DNA from: Anaerovibrio slackiae
GTDB taxonomy: Bacteria; Bacillota; Negativicutes; Selenomonadales; Selenomonadaceae
Assembly: GCF_009695585.1 (NCBI RefSeq)
Contig: NZ_VUNR01000027.1
Span: 1-43,022, forward strand
Reading direction: 5' to 3'
Length of the DNA stretch: 43,022 bases
The position numbers were made by a program, and so were the translations under genes. Below, piece by piece: positions 7,453 to 16,414 of this stretch. Within the stretch, counting starts at the first letter, position 1; every line of letters starts with the position of its first letter. The notes beneath the pieces were generated by a model. It was not told the DNA's origin. It saw only the letters and a list, made by a program, of their open reading frames with translations, and searched no databases.

Positions 7453-7491
7453 AAAAAGCACTCTGTTCGTTTTTGAACAGGGTGCTTTTTT
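7453..7491. terminator. bidirectional intrinsic terminator
   Basis: AAAAAGCACTCTGTTC (7453-7468) pairs with GAACAGGGTGCTTTTT (7475-7490), with one wobble. An A run on one side and a T run on the other let it serve both the thioesterase gene (plus) and the DUF815 gene (minus), which converge here. Confidence 0.85.
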
Positions 7492-7514
7492 ATGGCTATT
7501 TTGCTTCGCGTGGT

Positions 7515-8759
7515 TTATTTATCCAGCATCTGTCCCAGATAGTGGGTGACAAACTGGCGGGCAGAGCGGCCGGAACGGCCGGAGTGCTCCAGGTTCCAGC
7601 GGTGGCCCAGGATGCGGAGCTCCTCCCGGTCAAGGGAGATGCCCTCCTGCTGCAGGTAGTGGTCGATAATATCCAGATATTCGTCCTGTGTCGGCTCCAG
7701 ATAGGTGATGATGAGCCCGAAGCGGTCAGACAGGGAGATGGTCTCGTTGATGCTATCGTTCCTGAACATTTCATCCTGCTGGTCGTTCCTGTCACGCCAG
7801 GTCTCACGGATGAGGTGGCGGCGGTTGGAGGTGGCGTAAATAAGCACGTTTTCCGGCCTGGATTCCACGCCGCCCTCGATGGCGGACTTCAGGTACTTGT
7901 AGTCGCTGTCGGATTCCTCAAAGGACAGGTCATCAAAGAAGATGATGAAGCGCTTGCTGGCGTACTGGCGCAGGCTTGCCATGATTTTTGGCAGGTCGCT
8001 GAGCTGGGATTTCTGCATCTGGATGAGGCGCAGCCCGTCAGTGTAGTAGGCCTTGGCCAGTGCCTTGACGCCGGAGGACTTGCCTGTGCCCCGGGAGCCT
8101 ACCAGCAGCACGTTGTTGGCAGGGCGGCGGCGGATAAATGCCAGGGTGTTGCCGATGAGCTGCTCCTTCTGCCGCTTGTAGGCAATAATGTCCTCAAAGT
8201 CCATAGCTTCAAAGTGGCGGATGCCCTGCAGCTTCTGATGCTTGGTATTCCAGCAGAAGGCAGGATAGGATGCAATCTCGCCATAGCCGTACCTGGCGTA
8301 GTAAGTCAGGAATGCCTCGGTGATTTCCTCCGGGGTGGCCTTGCCGGAAAGCTGCCGTTCAAGGTACTCGGTGGCTTCCAGCTTCTGAGGCAGGGAAGGG
8401 ATATAGTCATCCAGCAGCTTTACATTGACAATATCCACTGCCTTTTCGGAGAGTGCCGGCAGCAGCTTTTTCATATCGTGAATGAAGGCATCCTGCAGGC
8501 TGGTGCCGATTTTGCCACTGGCGGCCTCTGCCATCTTTGCTGCCAGGCAGCCCTCCTGGCTAAGAAGGTGCAGGAACAGGGCGCGGATCAGGTTGCCGCT
8601 CCAGCCCTCCTGCTCAGCCTTTTCCATCAGGTGACCGGCAAAGCGATGGCTGGCGGATAAATCGTCAGGCGAGGCAACGGCCTCTGCCAGCTCCTGCACC
8701 AGCTTGTCCTTTAATATGTTTCTGCACACCAGCAGGTTTTGCAAATCAAGTGTTACCAT
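7515..8759 (-). CDS. DUF815-family AAA+ ATPase
   Basis: This is a 414-residue ATPase of the DUF815 family (COG2607), a predicted AAA+ P-loop protein of unknown cellular role. The P-loop GSRGTGKSS lies near residues 220-228 and the Walker B IIFFDDLSFEE near 273-283. An N-terminal helical half (1-190) precedes the ATPase core, as in the family. The C-terminus carries the arginine-rich HSGRSGRSARQFV segment. ATG at 8759 is favoured over the upstream in-frame ATG because GGAGGC lies 5 bases before it. It is on the minus strand downstream of dapL but separated from it by a hairpin, so co-transcription is not assured. The ATPase call is certain; its substrate is not known. Confidence 0.88.
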   Translation of the reverse strand: MVTLDLQNLLVCRNILKDKLVQELAEAVASPDDLSASHRFAGHLMEKAEQEGWSGNLIRALFLHLLSQEGCLAAKMAEAASGKIGTSLQDAFIHDMKKLLPALSEKAVDIVNVKLLDDYIPSLPQKLEATEYLERQLSGKATPEEITEAFLTYYARYGYGEIASYPAFCWNTKHQKLQGIRHFEAMDFEDIIAYKRQKEQLIGNTLAFIRRRPANNVLLVGSRGTGKSSGVKALAKAYYTDGLRLIQMQKSQLSDLPKIMASLRQYASKRFIIFFDDLSFEESDSDYKYLKSAIEGGVESRPENVLIYATSNRRHLIRETWRDRNDQQDEMFRNDSINETISLSDRFGLIITYLEPTQDEYLDIIDHYLQQEGISLDREELRILGHRWNLEHSGRSGRSARQFVTHYLGQMLDK

Positions 8760-8790
8760 AAGAATGCCTCCATTTATTTTTGAAAAATGC

Positions 8791-8817
8791 AATAGCCCCC
8801 CGACAAGGAGGGCTATT
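8791..8817 (-). terminator. candidate terminator of dapL
   Basis: On the minus strand AATAGCCCTCC pairs with GGGGGGCTATT, with one mismatch, and TTTTTC follows shortly after. It lies between the dapL stop and the DUF815 start. Confidence 0.55.
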
Positions 8818-8902
8818 AATCATTTTATCTGTATTTTGAAAAAAGTCAAGTGTGCATTATCCAGCACAGGATGCAGCTGATAGTAATTTATACAGGCGTT
8901 GG

Positions 8903-10132
8903 TCAGAACTTCAGGCTGTTTTTGATGCGGTCAACTGCCTCAATGGTCTTTTCCCTGTTGCCGAAGGAGGTGAGGCGGAAATAGCCCTCGCCGCAAGGGC
9001 CGAAGCCTGCGCCAGGAGTACCCACGATATGCACATCGTTCAGGAGCTTGTCAAAGAAGTCCCAGGATGGCATGCTGTCCGGGGTTTTCAGCCAGATGTA
9101 AGGGGCGTTGATGCCGCCGAAGGCGGTAACGCCTGCCGCAGTAAGTCCCTCGCGGATGATGCGGGCATTTTCCATGTAGTAGCCGATCATTTCCTTGACC
9201 TGGGTCTTTCCCTCCGGGGTGAAAATCGCCTCTGCACCACGCTGGATGATGTAGGCGGTGCCGTTGAACTTGGTGGTGTGGCGGCGGTTCCACAGGGGAT
9301 TCAGTGCCTGCCGGGAGCCGTCAGCAGCTTTGCCGGTAACGGTCTTCGGCAGGACGATGTAGCCGCAGCGGGTGCCGGTGAAGCCTGCTGTCTTGGAGAA
9401 GGAGCGGAACTCAATGGCACAGTTTTTGGCCTCAGGAATCTCAAAGATTGTGCGTGGCACATCCTCCTCGGTGATGTAGGCGTTGTAGGCAGCATCAAAG
9501 AGGATGATGGAGTCATGCTCCAGGGCGTAGTCCACCCACTTTTTCAGCTGCTCACGGGTGAGGGTGGTGCCCGTCGGATTATTCGGGCAGCAGAGGTAAA
9601 TCAGGTCAACGGGCTTTTCCGGCAGCTCCGGGCAGAAATTGTTCTCAGCGTTGCAGGCCAGATAGGTGACGCCCTGGTAGCGGCCATCAGGCTGCAAGGT
9701 GCCGGTGCGGCCAGCCATGACATTGGTGTCCAGGTATACAGGATATACCGGGTCCGTGATGGCAATGGTGTTATCGGTGCTGAAGATTTCCTGAATGTTG
9801 CCGCAGTCGCTCTTGGCACCATCAGACACGAATACCTCGTCAGATTCAATGCCCAGCCCCTTATAGTTGTTCTCGATGATTTTGTCCACCAGGAAGCTGT
9901 AGCCCTGCTCCGGGCCGTAGCCCCGGAAGGTATCGGCAGATGCCATTTCGTCTACTGCCTTGTGCATGGCCTGGATGCAGGCCTGTGGCAATGGCAGGGT
10001 TACATCGCCTATGCCCAGGGAAATGACGTCAGCTTCCGGATGAGCCTCAATAAAGGCAGCTCTCCTGCGGGCCGTCTCCCTGAAAAGATAGCTGCCTGCC
10101 AGCTTTAAGTAGTTATCGTTAATGTTTGCCAT
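8903..10132 (-). CDS. dapL: LL-diaminopimelate aminotransferase
   Basis: This 409-residue PLP enzyme (EC 2.6.1.83) converts tetrahydrodipicolinate to LL-2,6-diaminopimelate in one step, for lysine and peptidoglycan synthesis. It is class I/II aminotransferase-like throughout. Signature parts are [15 protein letters not shown] (about 35-49), [24 protein letters not shown] (101-114), CCPNNPTGT (181-189) and [15 protein letters not shown] with the PLP lysine at residue 247. Length and start agree with characterised DapL proteins. ATG 10132 has GGAGGAG upstream. A promoter and a strong terminator-like hairpin precede it in a leader of about 150 bases, suggesting attenuation control. A LysR gene lies upstream on the same strand. 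Confidence 0.95.
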   Translation of the reverse strand: MANINDNYLKLAGSYLFRETARRRAAFIEAHPEADVISLGIGDVTLPLPQACIQAMHKAVDEMASADTFRGYGPEQGYSFLVDKIIENNYKGLGIESDEVFVSDGAKSDCGNIQEIFSTDNTIAITDPVYPVYLDTNVMAGRTGTLQPDGRYQGVTYLACNAENNFCPELPEKPVDLIYLCCPNNPTGTTLTREQLKKWVDYALEHDSIILFDAAYNAYITEEDVPRTIFEIPEAKNCAIEFRSFSKTAGFTGTRCGYIVLPKTVTGKAADGSRQALNPLWNRRHTTKFNGTAYIIQRGAEAIFTPEGKTQVKEMIGYYMENARIIREGLTAAGVTAFGGINAPYIWLKTPDSMPSWDFFDKLLNDVHIVGTPGAGFGPCGEGYFRLTSFGNREKTIEAVDRIKNSLKF

Positions 10133-10189
10133 AAAATCTCCTCCTGTTTCTTTGCAAATTTATTTTCACATATCATGACTACATGCCAC

Positions 10190-10258
10190 AAAAAAACAGG
10201 CAACAGATAACCGGCTGATCTTTGGCAAGCATCTCTCTCCGGCTATCCTGTCACCTGT
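10190..10258 (-). promoter_or_regulatory. terminator/attenuator in the dapL leader
   Basis: On the minus strand ACAGGTGACAGGATAGCCGG (complement of 10239-10258) pairs almost fully with CCGGTTATCTGTTGCCTG (complement of 10197-10214). A run of seven T follows (10190-10196). It lies downstream of a good promoter and upstream of the dapL start, so it can act as a transcription attenuator. A short alternative pair, CACC with GGTG just upstream, would disrupt the base of the stem. It does not match the lysine riboswitch consensus. It might also simply end the LysR transcript. Confidence 0.65.
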
Positions 10259-10289
10259 CGTTGGTGTAATATCTCTTTTTCAGTATTGT

Positions 10290-10318
10290 AGTATAACAGA
10301 ATTTACATACTTTGTAAA
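10290..10318 (-). promoter_or_regulatory. dapL promoter
   Basis: On the minus strand TTTACA (complement of 10313-10318), a 17-base spacer and TATACT (complement of 10290-10295) form a near-consensus promoter. An inverted repeat, ATTTAC-N7-GTAAAT (10301-10319), overlaps the -35 region and could be an operator. Confidence 0.65.
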
Positions 10319-10343
10319 TAGTTTATTATACTTATGAGGCTTA

Positions 10344-11222
10344 TCAGCCTTCCTTCATGGTATTGCGGCAGAAGTCGATGAAGGACTGGGCGGCGTTGCT
10401 GATGTAGCGGTCCTTTTTCCATGCCAGCCCCAAATCCACATAGATGGGGTCATCAAAAGGCACGGCCTTGATGCCCGGAGCCCCCTTGACGATGAAGTCC
10501 AGCAGGAAGGCGATGCCCACGTTGGAGGCAATCAGCCCCTTGACTGTCTCTATCTGGTTGGATTCCAGCACAATCTCAGGCATGATATTGGCACGCTTGA
10601 TTTTGCTCAGTACCAGCTGCCTGAGGAAGGAGCCCTCCTTCAGCATAATCAGGTCGGCATTGGCCACATCGTTGATGGAGATGCTGTTCTTACTGGCCAG
10701 GGGGTGCTTTTCAGGGATGCACGCCACAATCTGGTTCCTGGACATAGGCAGGAGCTGCAGGCTGGCAGAGGCATCGGAGATGATGACGATGCCGAAGTCC
10801 AGGTCATCCCGCTCCAGCTGCTCCCGGATGGTCATGGAGCCTTCCTCGTAGAGGTAGATGTCCAGGTGAGGGTACAGCTGCTGGAAGCTGGAGAAGATCT
10901 TCGGGAACAGATAGGCGCCGATCATGGAAGGGATGCCTATCTTGATGGTGCCCTTCTGCAGCTGCTTGTAGTCGTTGACTTCCAGTACGGCATCCTGTAT
11001 GCTTCTCAGAGCCAGCTCGATGCGGTTCAGGAAGATGTTGCCTTCCGGTGTCAGGGAAAGCTGCTTCTGGCTCCGATCGAACAGCTTGATGCCCAGCTCC
11101 GTTTCCAGCTTCTTGATGGCAACGGTGATATTGGGCTGGGAAACATTGAGCCGTTCCGCCGCCCGGGTGATGTTTTTCAGCCGGCTGGCCATCTGGAAAT
11201 ATTCCAGTTGTCGCAATTCCAT
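10344..11222 (-). CDS. LysR-family transcriptional regulator
   Basis: This 292-residue regulator has an N-terminal winged helix-turn-helix, MELRQLEYFQMASRLKNITR through AAERLNVSQPNITVAIKKLE, followed by the usual linker helix and a periplasmic-binding-protein-like effector domain (about 90-290). ATG 11222 is chosen over GTG 11231 because GGAG lies 8 bases upstream. The effector is unknown. It lies upstream of dapL on the same strand, with a separate dapL promoter between them that contains a LysR-sized dyad, so control of dapL is possible but unproven. The intergenic region upstream, shared with motA, is very AT-rich. Confidence 0.92.
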   Translation of the reverse strand: MELRQLEYFQMASRLKNITRAAERLNVSQPNITVAIKKLETELGIKLFDRSQKQLSLTPEGNIFLNRIELALRSIQDAVLEVNDYKQLQKGTIKIGIPSMIGAYLFPKIFSSFQQLYPHLDIYLYEEGSMTIREQLERDDLDFGIVIISDASASLQLLPMSRNQIVACIPEKHPLASKNSISINDVANADLIMLKEGSFLRQLVLSKIKRANIMPEIVLESNQIETVKGLIASNVGIAFLLDFIVKGAPGIKAVPFDDPIYVDLGLAWKKDRYISNAAQSFIDFCRNTMKEG

Positions 11223-11406
11223 AATGATCACTCCGATACAATTTATTCGCGAATTTGTCGTGCATATATACTAAAGTAATAAATTCAAGTTATTTAAAAT
11301 TTATTATACCATATATTTTAGAAATAGTTAAGGATTTTTATGTTATTATAAAAGAAAATTATTTTAGTACAAAAGTCTAAGAATTTCATGAAAAATGGCT
11401 AATGGT

Positions 11407-11435
11407 TTGTTTTTCGGGAAAAAATTTTGTATAAT
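11407..11435 (+). promoter_or_regulatory. candidate motAB promoter
   Basis: TTGTTT (11407-11412), a 17-base spacer and TATAAT (11430-11435) lie 86 bases upstream of the motA start. It resembles a housekeeping promoter rather than a flagellar sigma-28 site. Confidence 0.5.
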
Positions 11436-11521
11436 TAAAGAAAATTGAGTTTGTTAGCAGGACTTTCAGATTTTTTATTGAATAATACTCAATAAATGTA
11501 TATGGATAGGGGGATTTTATC

Positions 11522-12295
11522 TTGGAACTTGCAACAGTCATTGGTATGGTATTGGGTGTAATTTCTATCTTTGTGGGCATGATTTTAAAAGGTGCGCCTT
11601 TGTCAGCTATGAATAACCCGGCGGCGTTCCTGATTATTATCGGCGGTACATTCTCCTGCTTGTTCATCGGTTTCCGCATGGACCAGCTGAAGAATTTCCC
11701 GACGCTGTTCAAGAAGACATTTTTCAAAAACAACCTGCAGTCCTCAGTTGAGCTTCGTCAGACCTTTGTTGAGCTTTCCCAGCTGGCACGCCGCGAAGGC
11801 TTGCTGGCACTGGAGAGCAAGATTCAGGAGATTGACGACCCGTTCTTCCGCAACGGCCTCAGCATGGTAGTTGACGGCATGGAGCAGGAATTTGTCAGCG
11901 ATGTGCTGGATGCGGAGATTTCCATCATGCAGGCACGTCATGCGGAGAACCGTTCCATGTTCTCCCAGGCAGGTACTTATGCACCTACCCTGGGCGTGCT
12001 TGGCGCCGTGGTAGGCCTGATTGCGGCACTGGGTAACCTGAATGATATTGAGAAGCTGGGCCATTCCATTGCAGCGGCGTTCGTTGCCACCATTCTGGGT
12101 ATCTTCACAGGCTACGTTCTCTGGTTGCCGCTGTGCAACAAGCTGAAGATACTTTCCGAGCAGGAAATCAGCCAGAAGCGCATGATTATCGAGGGCATAT
12201 TGTCATTGCAGGCCGGTGACTCCCCGGCTGCTATTGAGGCGAAGCTGATGGTATTTATTCCTCAGACTGTACGCGAGACTTTGAAGGAGGATTAA
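11522..12295 (+). CDS. motA: flagellar motor stator protein MotA
   Basis: This 257-residue inner-membrane protein forms the stator ring with MotB and couples ion flow to flagellar rotation. It belongs to the MotA/TolQ/ExbB family. N-terminal helices (about 1-50) and the later pair (about 145-200, with YAPTLGVLGAVVGLIAALGN and the AAAFVATILGIFTGYVLWLP region) match the four MotA membrane segments. A large cytoplasmic loop with charged residues lies between them. The start is TTG 11522, preceded by AGGGGG at 11506-11511; no upstream ATG is available. motB follows after 4 bases in the same operon. No other flagellar genes are in the window. Confidence 0.93.
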   Translation: MELATVIGMVLGVISIFVGMILKGAPLSAMNNPAAFLIIIGGTFSCLFIGFRMDQLKNFPTLFKKTFFKNNLQSSVELRQTFVELSQLARREGLLALESKIQEIDDPFFRNGLSMVVDGMEQEFVSDVLDAEISIMQARHAENRSMFSQAGTYAPTLGVLGAVVGLIAALGNLNDIEKLGHSIAAAFVATILGIFTGYVLWLPLCNKLKILSEQEISQKRMIIEGILSLQAGDSPAAIEAKLMVFIPQTVRETLKED

Positions 12296-12299
12296 GCTG

Positions 12300-13070
12300 A
12301 TGGCAAGAAAGAAAAGACCGGCTCCTCATGAGGAGGAAGCCAGTGAGGCATGGCTTTTGCCGTATTCTGACCTGATGACGCTGCTTTTGGCGCTGTTCAT
12401 CTGCCTGTTTGCGATTTCCCAGACGGATGAGACGAAGCTGACCCAGATGGCTCAGGCCTTCAGTTCGGCCTTTAATATGGGCGGCCCGTCTTTCTTTGAA
12501 GGGGCAGGCCCGGCACAGAACAGCTCCCGTGACATGGTGTCATCGGATGATGGCGGCATGGAGGCTTATCTGGCAGAAAACAAGCAGATGGAGGCTGTTA
12601 AGAGGCAGCTGGATACATATATTGAGCAGAATGACCTGAACGAGGAAATCAGCACAGTCCTGACCGAGGACGGGCTGATGATCAGGATAAAGGAGAATGC
12701 GCTGTTCCCGTCAGGCTCTGCGGAGCTGACGGCTGGTGTGCAGAAAATCGGGCCGGTGATTGCGGCGCTGGTGGCACCTATTCCCCAGCGGATTCTGGTC
12801 ACGGGACACACGGACAACGTGCCGATTACCAGCGGGGCGTATCCCTCCAACTGGGAGCTGAGCTCTGCCCGTGCCATTAACTTTATGAAGTATATTATTG
12901 CGCAGGATGGCAGGATGAATCCGGCCAGGTTCAGTGCCATGGGCAGGAGCGAGTACCGCCCAATTGCTGATAATGCCACCGAGGAGGGCAGGGCACAGAA
13001 CCGCCGTGTTGAGGTGCTGATTGAGCGCTCCGTGCATGTGGACAAGTCTGAGTATCAGGTAGCAAGATAG
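12300..13070 (+). CDS. motB: flagellar motor stator protein MotB
   Basis: This 256-residue partner of MotA has a short cytoplasmic N-terminus, a single membrane helix (about 24-44) beginning PYSDLMTLLLALF with the essential ion-binding Asp at residue 24, and a plug/linker region. An OmpA-like peptidoglycan-binding domain (about 130-245) follows, with VTGHTDNVPI, NWELSSARA and GRAQNRRVEVLI. It anchors the stator to the cell wall. The start lies 4 bases after the motA stop with AAGGAGG at the end of motA. An intrinsic terminator follows. Confidence 0.94.
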   Translation: MARKKRPAPHEEEASEAWLLPYSDLMTLLLALFICLFAISQTDETKLTQMAQAFSSAFNMGGPSFFEGAGPAQNSSRDMVSSDDGGMEAYLAENKQMEAVKRQLDTYIEQNDLNEEISTVLTEDGLMIRIKENALFPSGSAELTAGVQKIGPVIAALVAPIPQRILVTGHTDNVPITSGAYPSNWELSSARAINFMKYIIAQDGRMNPARFSAMGRSEYRPIADNATEEGRAQNRRVEVLIERSVHVDKSEYQVAR

Positions 13071-13076
13071 AATTCA

Positions 13077-13103
13077 AGAACCCCTGCCCGGGGTTCTTTT
13101 TTG
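13077..13103 (+). terminator. motAB intrinsic terminator
   Basis: GAACCCC (13078-13084) pairs with GGGGTTC (13090-13096), and the stem is followed by TTTTTT. It lies directly after motB. Confidence 0.85.
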
Positions 13104-13115
13104 TAGAGGGGTAGT

Positions 13116-13487
13116 ATGATTTTAGGCATTGGTGTTGACATAGTTGAAATAGGCAGGATGAGGAAGGCTGTGGCGAAGGAGGCCTTTGTCAAGAGGGTGT
13201 TTACGGAGGCGGAGGCGGCCTACTGCCGGAGCCGGGGGGCAGGCATGGCGGAGTCATTTGCCGGGCGGTTTGCTGCCAAGGAAGCGGTGCTGAAGGCTTT
13301 TGGCACCGGGCTGCGGGAGGGCAGGCTGCTTGATATTGAGATAGTCAATGATGAGCTGGGCTGCCCAAAGCTCTTGCTGTATGGTGCATTCCGGGATATG
13401 GCGGAGGCAAGGGGGCTGAAGCATGCCTGGATAAGCATCAGCCATGCCAGGGAGCATGCCGTGGCACAATGTGTTTTTGAGGGATAA
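13116..13487 (+). CDS. acpS: holo-[acyl-carrier-protein] synthase
   Basis: This 123-residue phosphopantetheinyl transferase (EC 2.7.8.7) activates acyl carrier protein for fatty-acid synthesis by moving 4'-phosphopantetheine from CoA to a serine. The family motifs are present: GVDIVEI with the magnesium-binding Asp8, and RFAAKEAVLKAFGTG with Glu56. The C-terminal ISISHAREHAVA completes the fold. ATG 13116 has GAGGGG upstream. It is followed by the bifunctional nnr gene, a common pairing in Firmicutes, so they probably share a transcript. Confidence 0.95.
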   Translation: MILGIGVDIVEIGRMRKAVAKEAFVKRVFTEAEAAYCRSRGAGMAESFAGRFAAKEAVLKAFGTGLREGRLLDIEIVNDELGCPKLLLYGAFRDMAEARGLKHAWISISHAREHAVAQCVFEG

Positions 13488-13568
13488 TTAGAGAAAAGTT
13501 GCGGCGCAGCAGGCCGGCAGAGGCAGGTAAGCCGCGGTATTTTTTTGAATAATGAGGGGGAAGCGTTC

Positions 13569-15134
13569 ATGAAGCTGACAACAGTGGCGGAGATGAGGAA
13601 TATTGACAGGCGGGCGATTCAGGAAATCGGGATTCCCGAGGTGGTGCTGATGGAAAATGCCGCCCGGGAGGTTTTTCTGGCATTGGATTCCCTTTTGGAG
13701 GGCGTGGCTGGCAAGAGGATTTGCGTGGTGGCTGGTATCGGCAACAACGGGGGAGATGCCTTTGCGGCGGCGCGGTATATTGCCAATGCAGGGGGCAGGC
13801 CCAAGGTGTTTGTGCTGGGGCAGACGGAGCGGATGTCAGCTTCGGCGGCAGTGAATTTCAATGTCATCTGCAACATGGGCATCGAGGTGTTCAACCTTCG
13901 GGAAGAACGTGACTGGGATAAGCTGCAGGTGGTGCTGAAGACGGCTGACGGGGTGGTGGACGGCCTTTTGGGCACCGGCTTTCACGGTACGCTCCGGCCG
14001 GAGGCAAGGCGGCTTATTGAGGCTGTGAACCGGGCTGGGCTCAGGGTGCTGTCCATTGATGTGCCCAGCGGTGTGGAGGCGGATAACGGCCAGGTGGAGG
14101 ATGTGGCGGTGGCTGCTGCCATGACCGTCACTCTGGGTGCACCCAAGTGGGGGATGATGTTTGCACCGGGCTCTGTGTACTGCGGCAAGCTTCTCAGTGA
14201 CGGCATCGGGATTCCCAGTGGGATTCTGGAGGATGACAGGATCCGTCAGGAGCTTTTGCTGGAGGACGGTGCCAGGCAGTGGCTGCTGCCAAGGCCTGTG
14301 GACTGCCATAAGGGAAACTGCGGCAGGATACTGGTGATTGCAGGTTCCAGGGGCATGACCGGGGCGGCGGTGCTGGCTTCCCGGGCGGCCCTGGGGATTG
14401 GTGCCGGGATTGTGACATTGGCATGTCCTGAGAGCCTGAACGATATCTATGAGGCAAAGCTGACGGAGGTCATGACCTTGCCGGTGCAGGATAATGGCAG
14501 CGGCCATTTTTCCCTGGACAATGCGGAGGAGCTTTTGTCGGCTGCCTCCGGCTATGACCTGGTGCTTTTGGGACCGGGGCTGGGCAGGACGGAGGAAGCT
14601 CAGTCCTTTGTGCGTGCCTTTGCGGCTGGTACGGATGTGCCGCTGGTGCTGGATGCGGACGGTATCTACGCTTTTCGGGAGCGGGGGGAGCTTCTGGCAA
14701 AGTGCCGCCATGTGCCGGTGCTGACGCCGCATCTTGGGGAGATGGCATGCCTTCTGGGGATTACGGTGCCGGAGCTGAAGGAGGAGCTTTTGGAGCTGGG
14801 CCGGGAGGCGGCCAAGGAATACAATACGGTTTTTGTCATCAAGAGCGAGACTACGGTGGTGATTTACCCTGATGGCATGGCTTATGTTTCCAACGGCGGC
14901 AATCCGGGCATGGCAACGGCAGGCTGCGGTGATGTGCTGGCAGGAACCATTGCCGGGCTCTATAAGCAGGTGATGGAGGGCAGGCAGCCGCTGGCCGGGG
15001 TGTACATTCACAGCCGGGCCGGGGAGCTGGCTTATGAGCAAAAGGGCAACTGCCTCATAGCCGGGGATATTGAGGAAATGCTTCCTGAGGTTATGAAAGA
15101 ATTGACAAGAGATGAGGCAGAGCTTTGCCAGTGA
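13569..15134 (+). CDS. nnr: bifunctional NAD(P)H-hydrate epimerase / ADP-dependent NAD(P)H-hydrate dehydratase
   Basis: This 521-residue repair enzyme restores damaged NAD(P)H. The N-terminal half (about 1-215) is the epimerase (YjeF_N), with ENAAREV, GIGNNGGDAFAAARYI and DVPSGVEADNG. The C-terminal half (about 230-515) is the ribokinase-like dehydratase, with GSRGMTGAAVLASRAAL, LLGPGLGR, LDADGIYAF, LTPHLGEMA and NPGMATAGCGDVLAGTIAGL. Reactions: R/S epimerisation of NAD(P)HX and ADP-driven dehydration of the S form (EC 5.1.99.6 / 4.2.1.136). ATG 13569 is preferred over TTG 13545 because GAGGGGG lies 8 bases upstream. The neighbour acpS is typical. Confidence 0.94.
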   Translation: MKLTTVAEMRNIDRRAIQEIGIPEVVLMENAAREVFLALDSLLEGVAGKRICVVAGIGNNGGDAFAAARYIANAGGRPKVFVLGQTERMSASAAVNFNVICNMGIEVFNLREERDWDKLQVVLKTADGVVDGLLGTGFHGTLRPEARRLIEAVNRAGLRVLSIDVPSGVEADNGQVEDVAVAAAMTVTLGAPKWGMMFAPGSVYCGKLLSDGIGIPSGILEDDRIRQELLLEDGARQWLLPRPVDCHKGNCGRILVIAGSRGMTGAAVLASRAALGIGAGIVTLACPESLNDIYEAKLTEVMTLPVQDNGSGHFSLDNAEELLSAASGYDLVLLGPGLGRTEEAQSFVRAFAAGTDVPLVLDADGIYAFRERGELLAKCRHVPVLTPHLGEMACLLGITVPELKEELLELGREAAKEYNTVFVIKSETTVVIYPDGMAYVSNGGNPGMATAGCGDVLAGTIAGLYKQVMEGRQPLAGVYIHSRAGELAYEQKGNCLIAGDIEEMLPEVMKELTRDEAELCQ

Positions 15135-15194
15135 AGTTTGTGGCAGGGCGGAGGACTGGTTTTATAGATACTTTAATAAATTTTATTTATTTAC

Positions 15195-15223
15195 TTGATT
15201 TATGAGTGGAAAAGTCCTAAAAT
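15195..15223 (+). promoter_or_regulatory. candidate ilvE promoter
   Basis: TTGATT (15195-15200), a 17-base spacer and TAAAAT (15218-15223) lie 56 bases upstream of the aminotransferase start in an AT-rich intergenic stretch. Confidence 0.6.
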
Positions 15224-15278
15224 GTATACATTACACAGTTACAAAGTTATCAGATGAATTGTTAGGAGATGTATTTTT

Positions 15279-16355
15279 ATGGCAGACATTCGTTTTGTAC
15301 AGGCGGAGAGCTTAAAAGAGAAACCTGCGGATATCAGCAAGGTTGGCTTTGGCCGCGTCTTCACTGATTATATGTTTGAGATGGATTACAACCCGGAGGA
15401 GGGCTGGCATGACCCTCGCATCGTGCCTTATCAGGAGGTTTCCCTGAGCCCTGCCAATGCCACCTTGCACTATGGACAGGCTATTTTCGAGGGCTGCAAG
15501 GCGTATCGCTATGAGGGGGGCAAGGCTGTGGTCTTCCGCGCCAAGGATCATGTCGCTCGCCTGAATCGTTCCGCAAAGATTCTGGATATTCCTGCTGTGG
15601 ATGAGAAGCTGGTGTATGATGCTCTCATGAAGCTGATTGACATTGAGAAGGACTGGATTCCTGATGGCCCTGGCCAGAGCCTCTATATTCGTCCGTTCAT
15701 TTTCTCTACTGATCCGTATCTTGGTGTGAGCGTAGGCCAGTACTACAAGCTGATGATTATCCTTTCCCCTGTAGGTGCTTATTATGCCCATGGCTTTGCA
15801 CCGGTAAAGATCATGGTGGAGGATACTTATGTACGCGCACCGAAGGGCGGCCTGGGGGCGGCCAAGACTCCTGCCAACTATGCAGCTTCCCTTCACGGCG
15901 GACTGGTGGCTCACGAGAAGGGCTACGACCAGACTTTGTGGATGGATGGCATTGAGCACAAGTATGTGGGCGAGGTTGGCTCCATGAACATCCTCTTTAA
16001 GATTGATGGCAAGGTGGTAACTCCTGAGCTGGACGGCACTATCCTGGACGGCATTACCCGCCGCACCGTGCTGCAAGTATGCAAGGAGTGGGGCATCCCT
16101 ACCGAGGAGCGCAAAGTTTCTATTGATGAGCTGATTGAGGCTTATGAGAACGGCAAGCTGGAGGAGGTATTCGGCTCCGGCACGGCAGCTGTCATTTCCC
16201 CTGTCAGCGTGCTGGGCTATCAGGGCCAGGACAGGGTAATCAGCGGCGGCAAGATCGGCCAGTTCGCCCAGAAGCTGTATGATTACATTGACGGCCTGCA
16301 CACCGGCAAGGAAAAGGATGTATACGGCTTTATTGATGTGGCCGGCGAGTATTAA
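15279..16355 (+). CDS. ilvE: branched-chain amino acid aminotransferase
   Basis: This 358-residue fold-type IV PLP enzyme (EC 2.6.1.42) interconverts leucine, isoleucine and valine with their 2-oxo acids. It is the longer BCAT II type found in many Firmicutes. Motifs include LHYGQAIFEGCKAYR (early substrate loop), GGLGAAKTPANYAAS with the PLP lysine near residue 196, YVGEVGSMNILF and FGSGTAAVISPV near the C-terminus. ATG 15279 has TAGGAGATG 5-10 bases before it. It has its own promoter and terminator and so appears monocistronic. Confidence 0.95.
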   Translation: MADIRFVQAESLKEKPADISKVGFGRVFTDYMFEMDYNPEEGWHDPRIVPYQEVSLSPANATLHYGQAIFEGCKAYRYEGGKAVVFRAKDHVARLNRSAKILDIPAVDEKLVYDALMKLIDIEKDWIPDGPGQSLYIRPFIFSTDPYLGVSVGQYYKLMIILSPVGAYYAHGFAPVKIMVEDTYVRAPKGGLGAAKTPANYAASLHGGLVAHEKGYDQTLWMDGIEHKYVGEVGSMNILFKIDGKVVTPELDGTILDGITRRTVLQVCKEWGIPTEERKVSIDELIEAYENGKLEEVFGSGTAAVISPVSVLGYQGQDRVISGGKIGQFAQKLYDYIDGLHTGKEKDVYGFIDVAGEY

Positions 16356-16377
16356 TTTTATTAATTGACGGCAAGGC

Positions 16378-16414
16378 AGCCGGGGAGGCATTTTCTGTCT
16401 CTCCGGCTTTTTTT
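16378..16414 (+). terminator. ilvE intrinsic terminator
   Basis: AGCCGGGGAG (from 16378) pairs with TCTCCGGCT (16400-16408) and is followed by seven T. Confidence 0.8.

Noticed and set aside
7212-8660. Long plus-strand ORF of 482 codons
   Set aside because: It is antisense to the DUF815 ATPase gene, which has clear motifs, a Shine-Dalgarno and a terminator; the translated product is low-complexity.
8852-10108. Plus-strand ORF of 418 codons
   Set aside because: It is antisense to dapL, whose catalytic motifs are complete.
10139-10280. Lysine riboswitch or T-box in the dapL leader
   Set aside because: The leader is too short for either and the conserved core sequences (T-box GGTGG sequence, lysine aptamer blocks) are absent.
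13836-15041. Minus-strand ORF of 401 codons
   Set aside because: It is antisense to nnr, caused by the high GC at codon position three; no recognisable domain.
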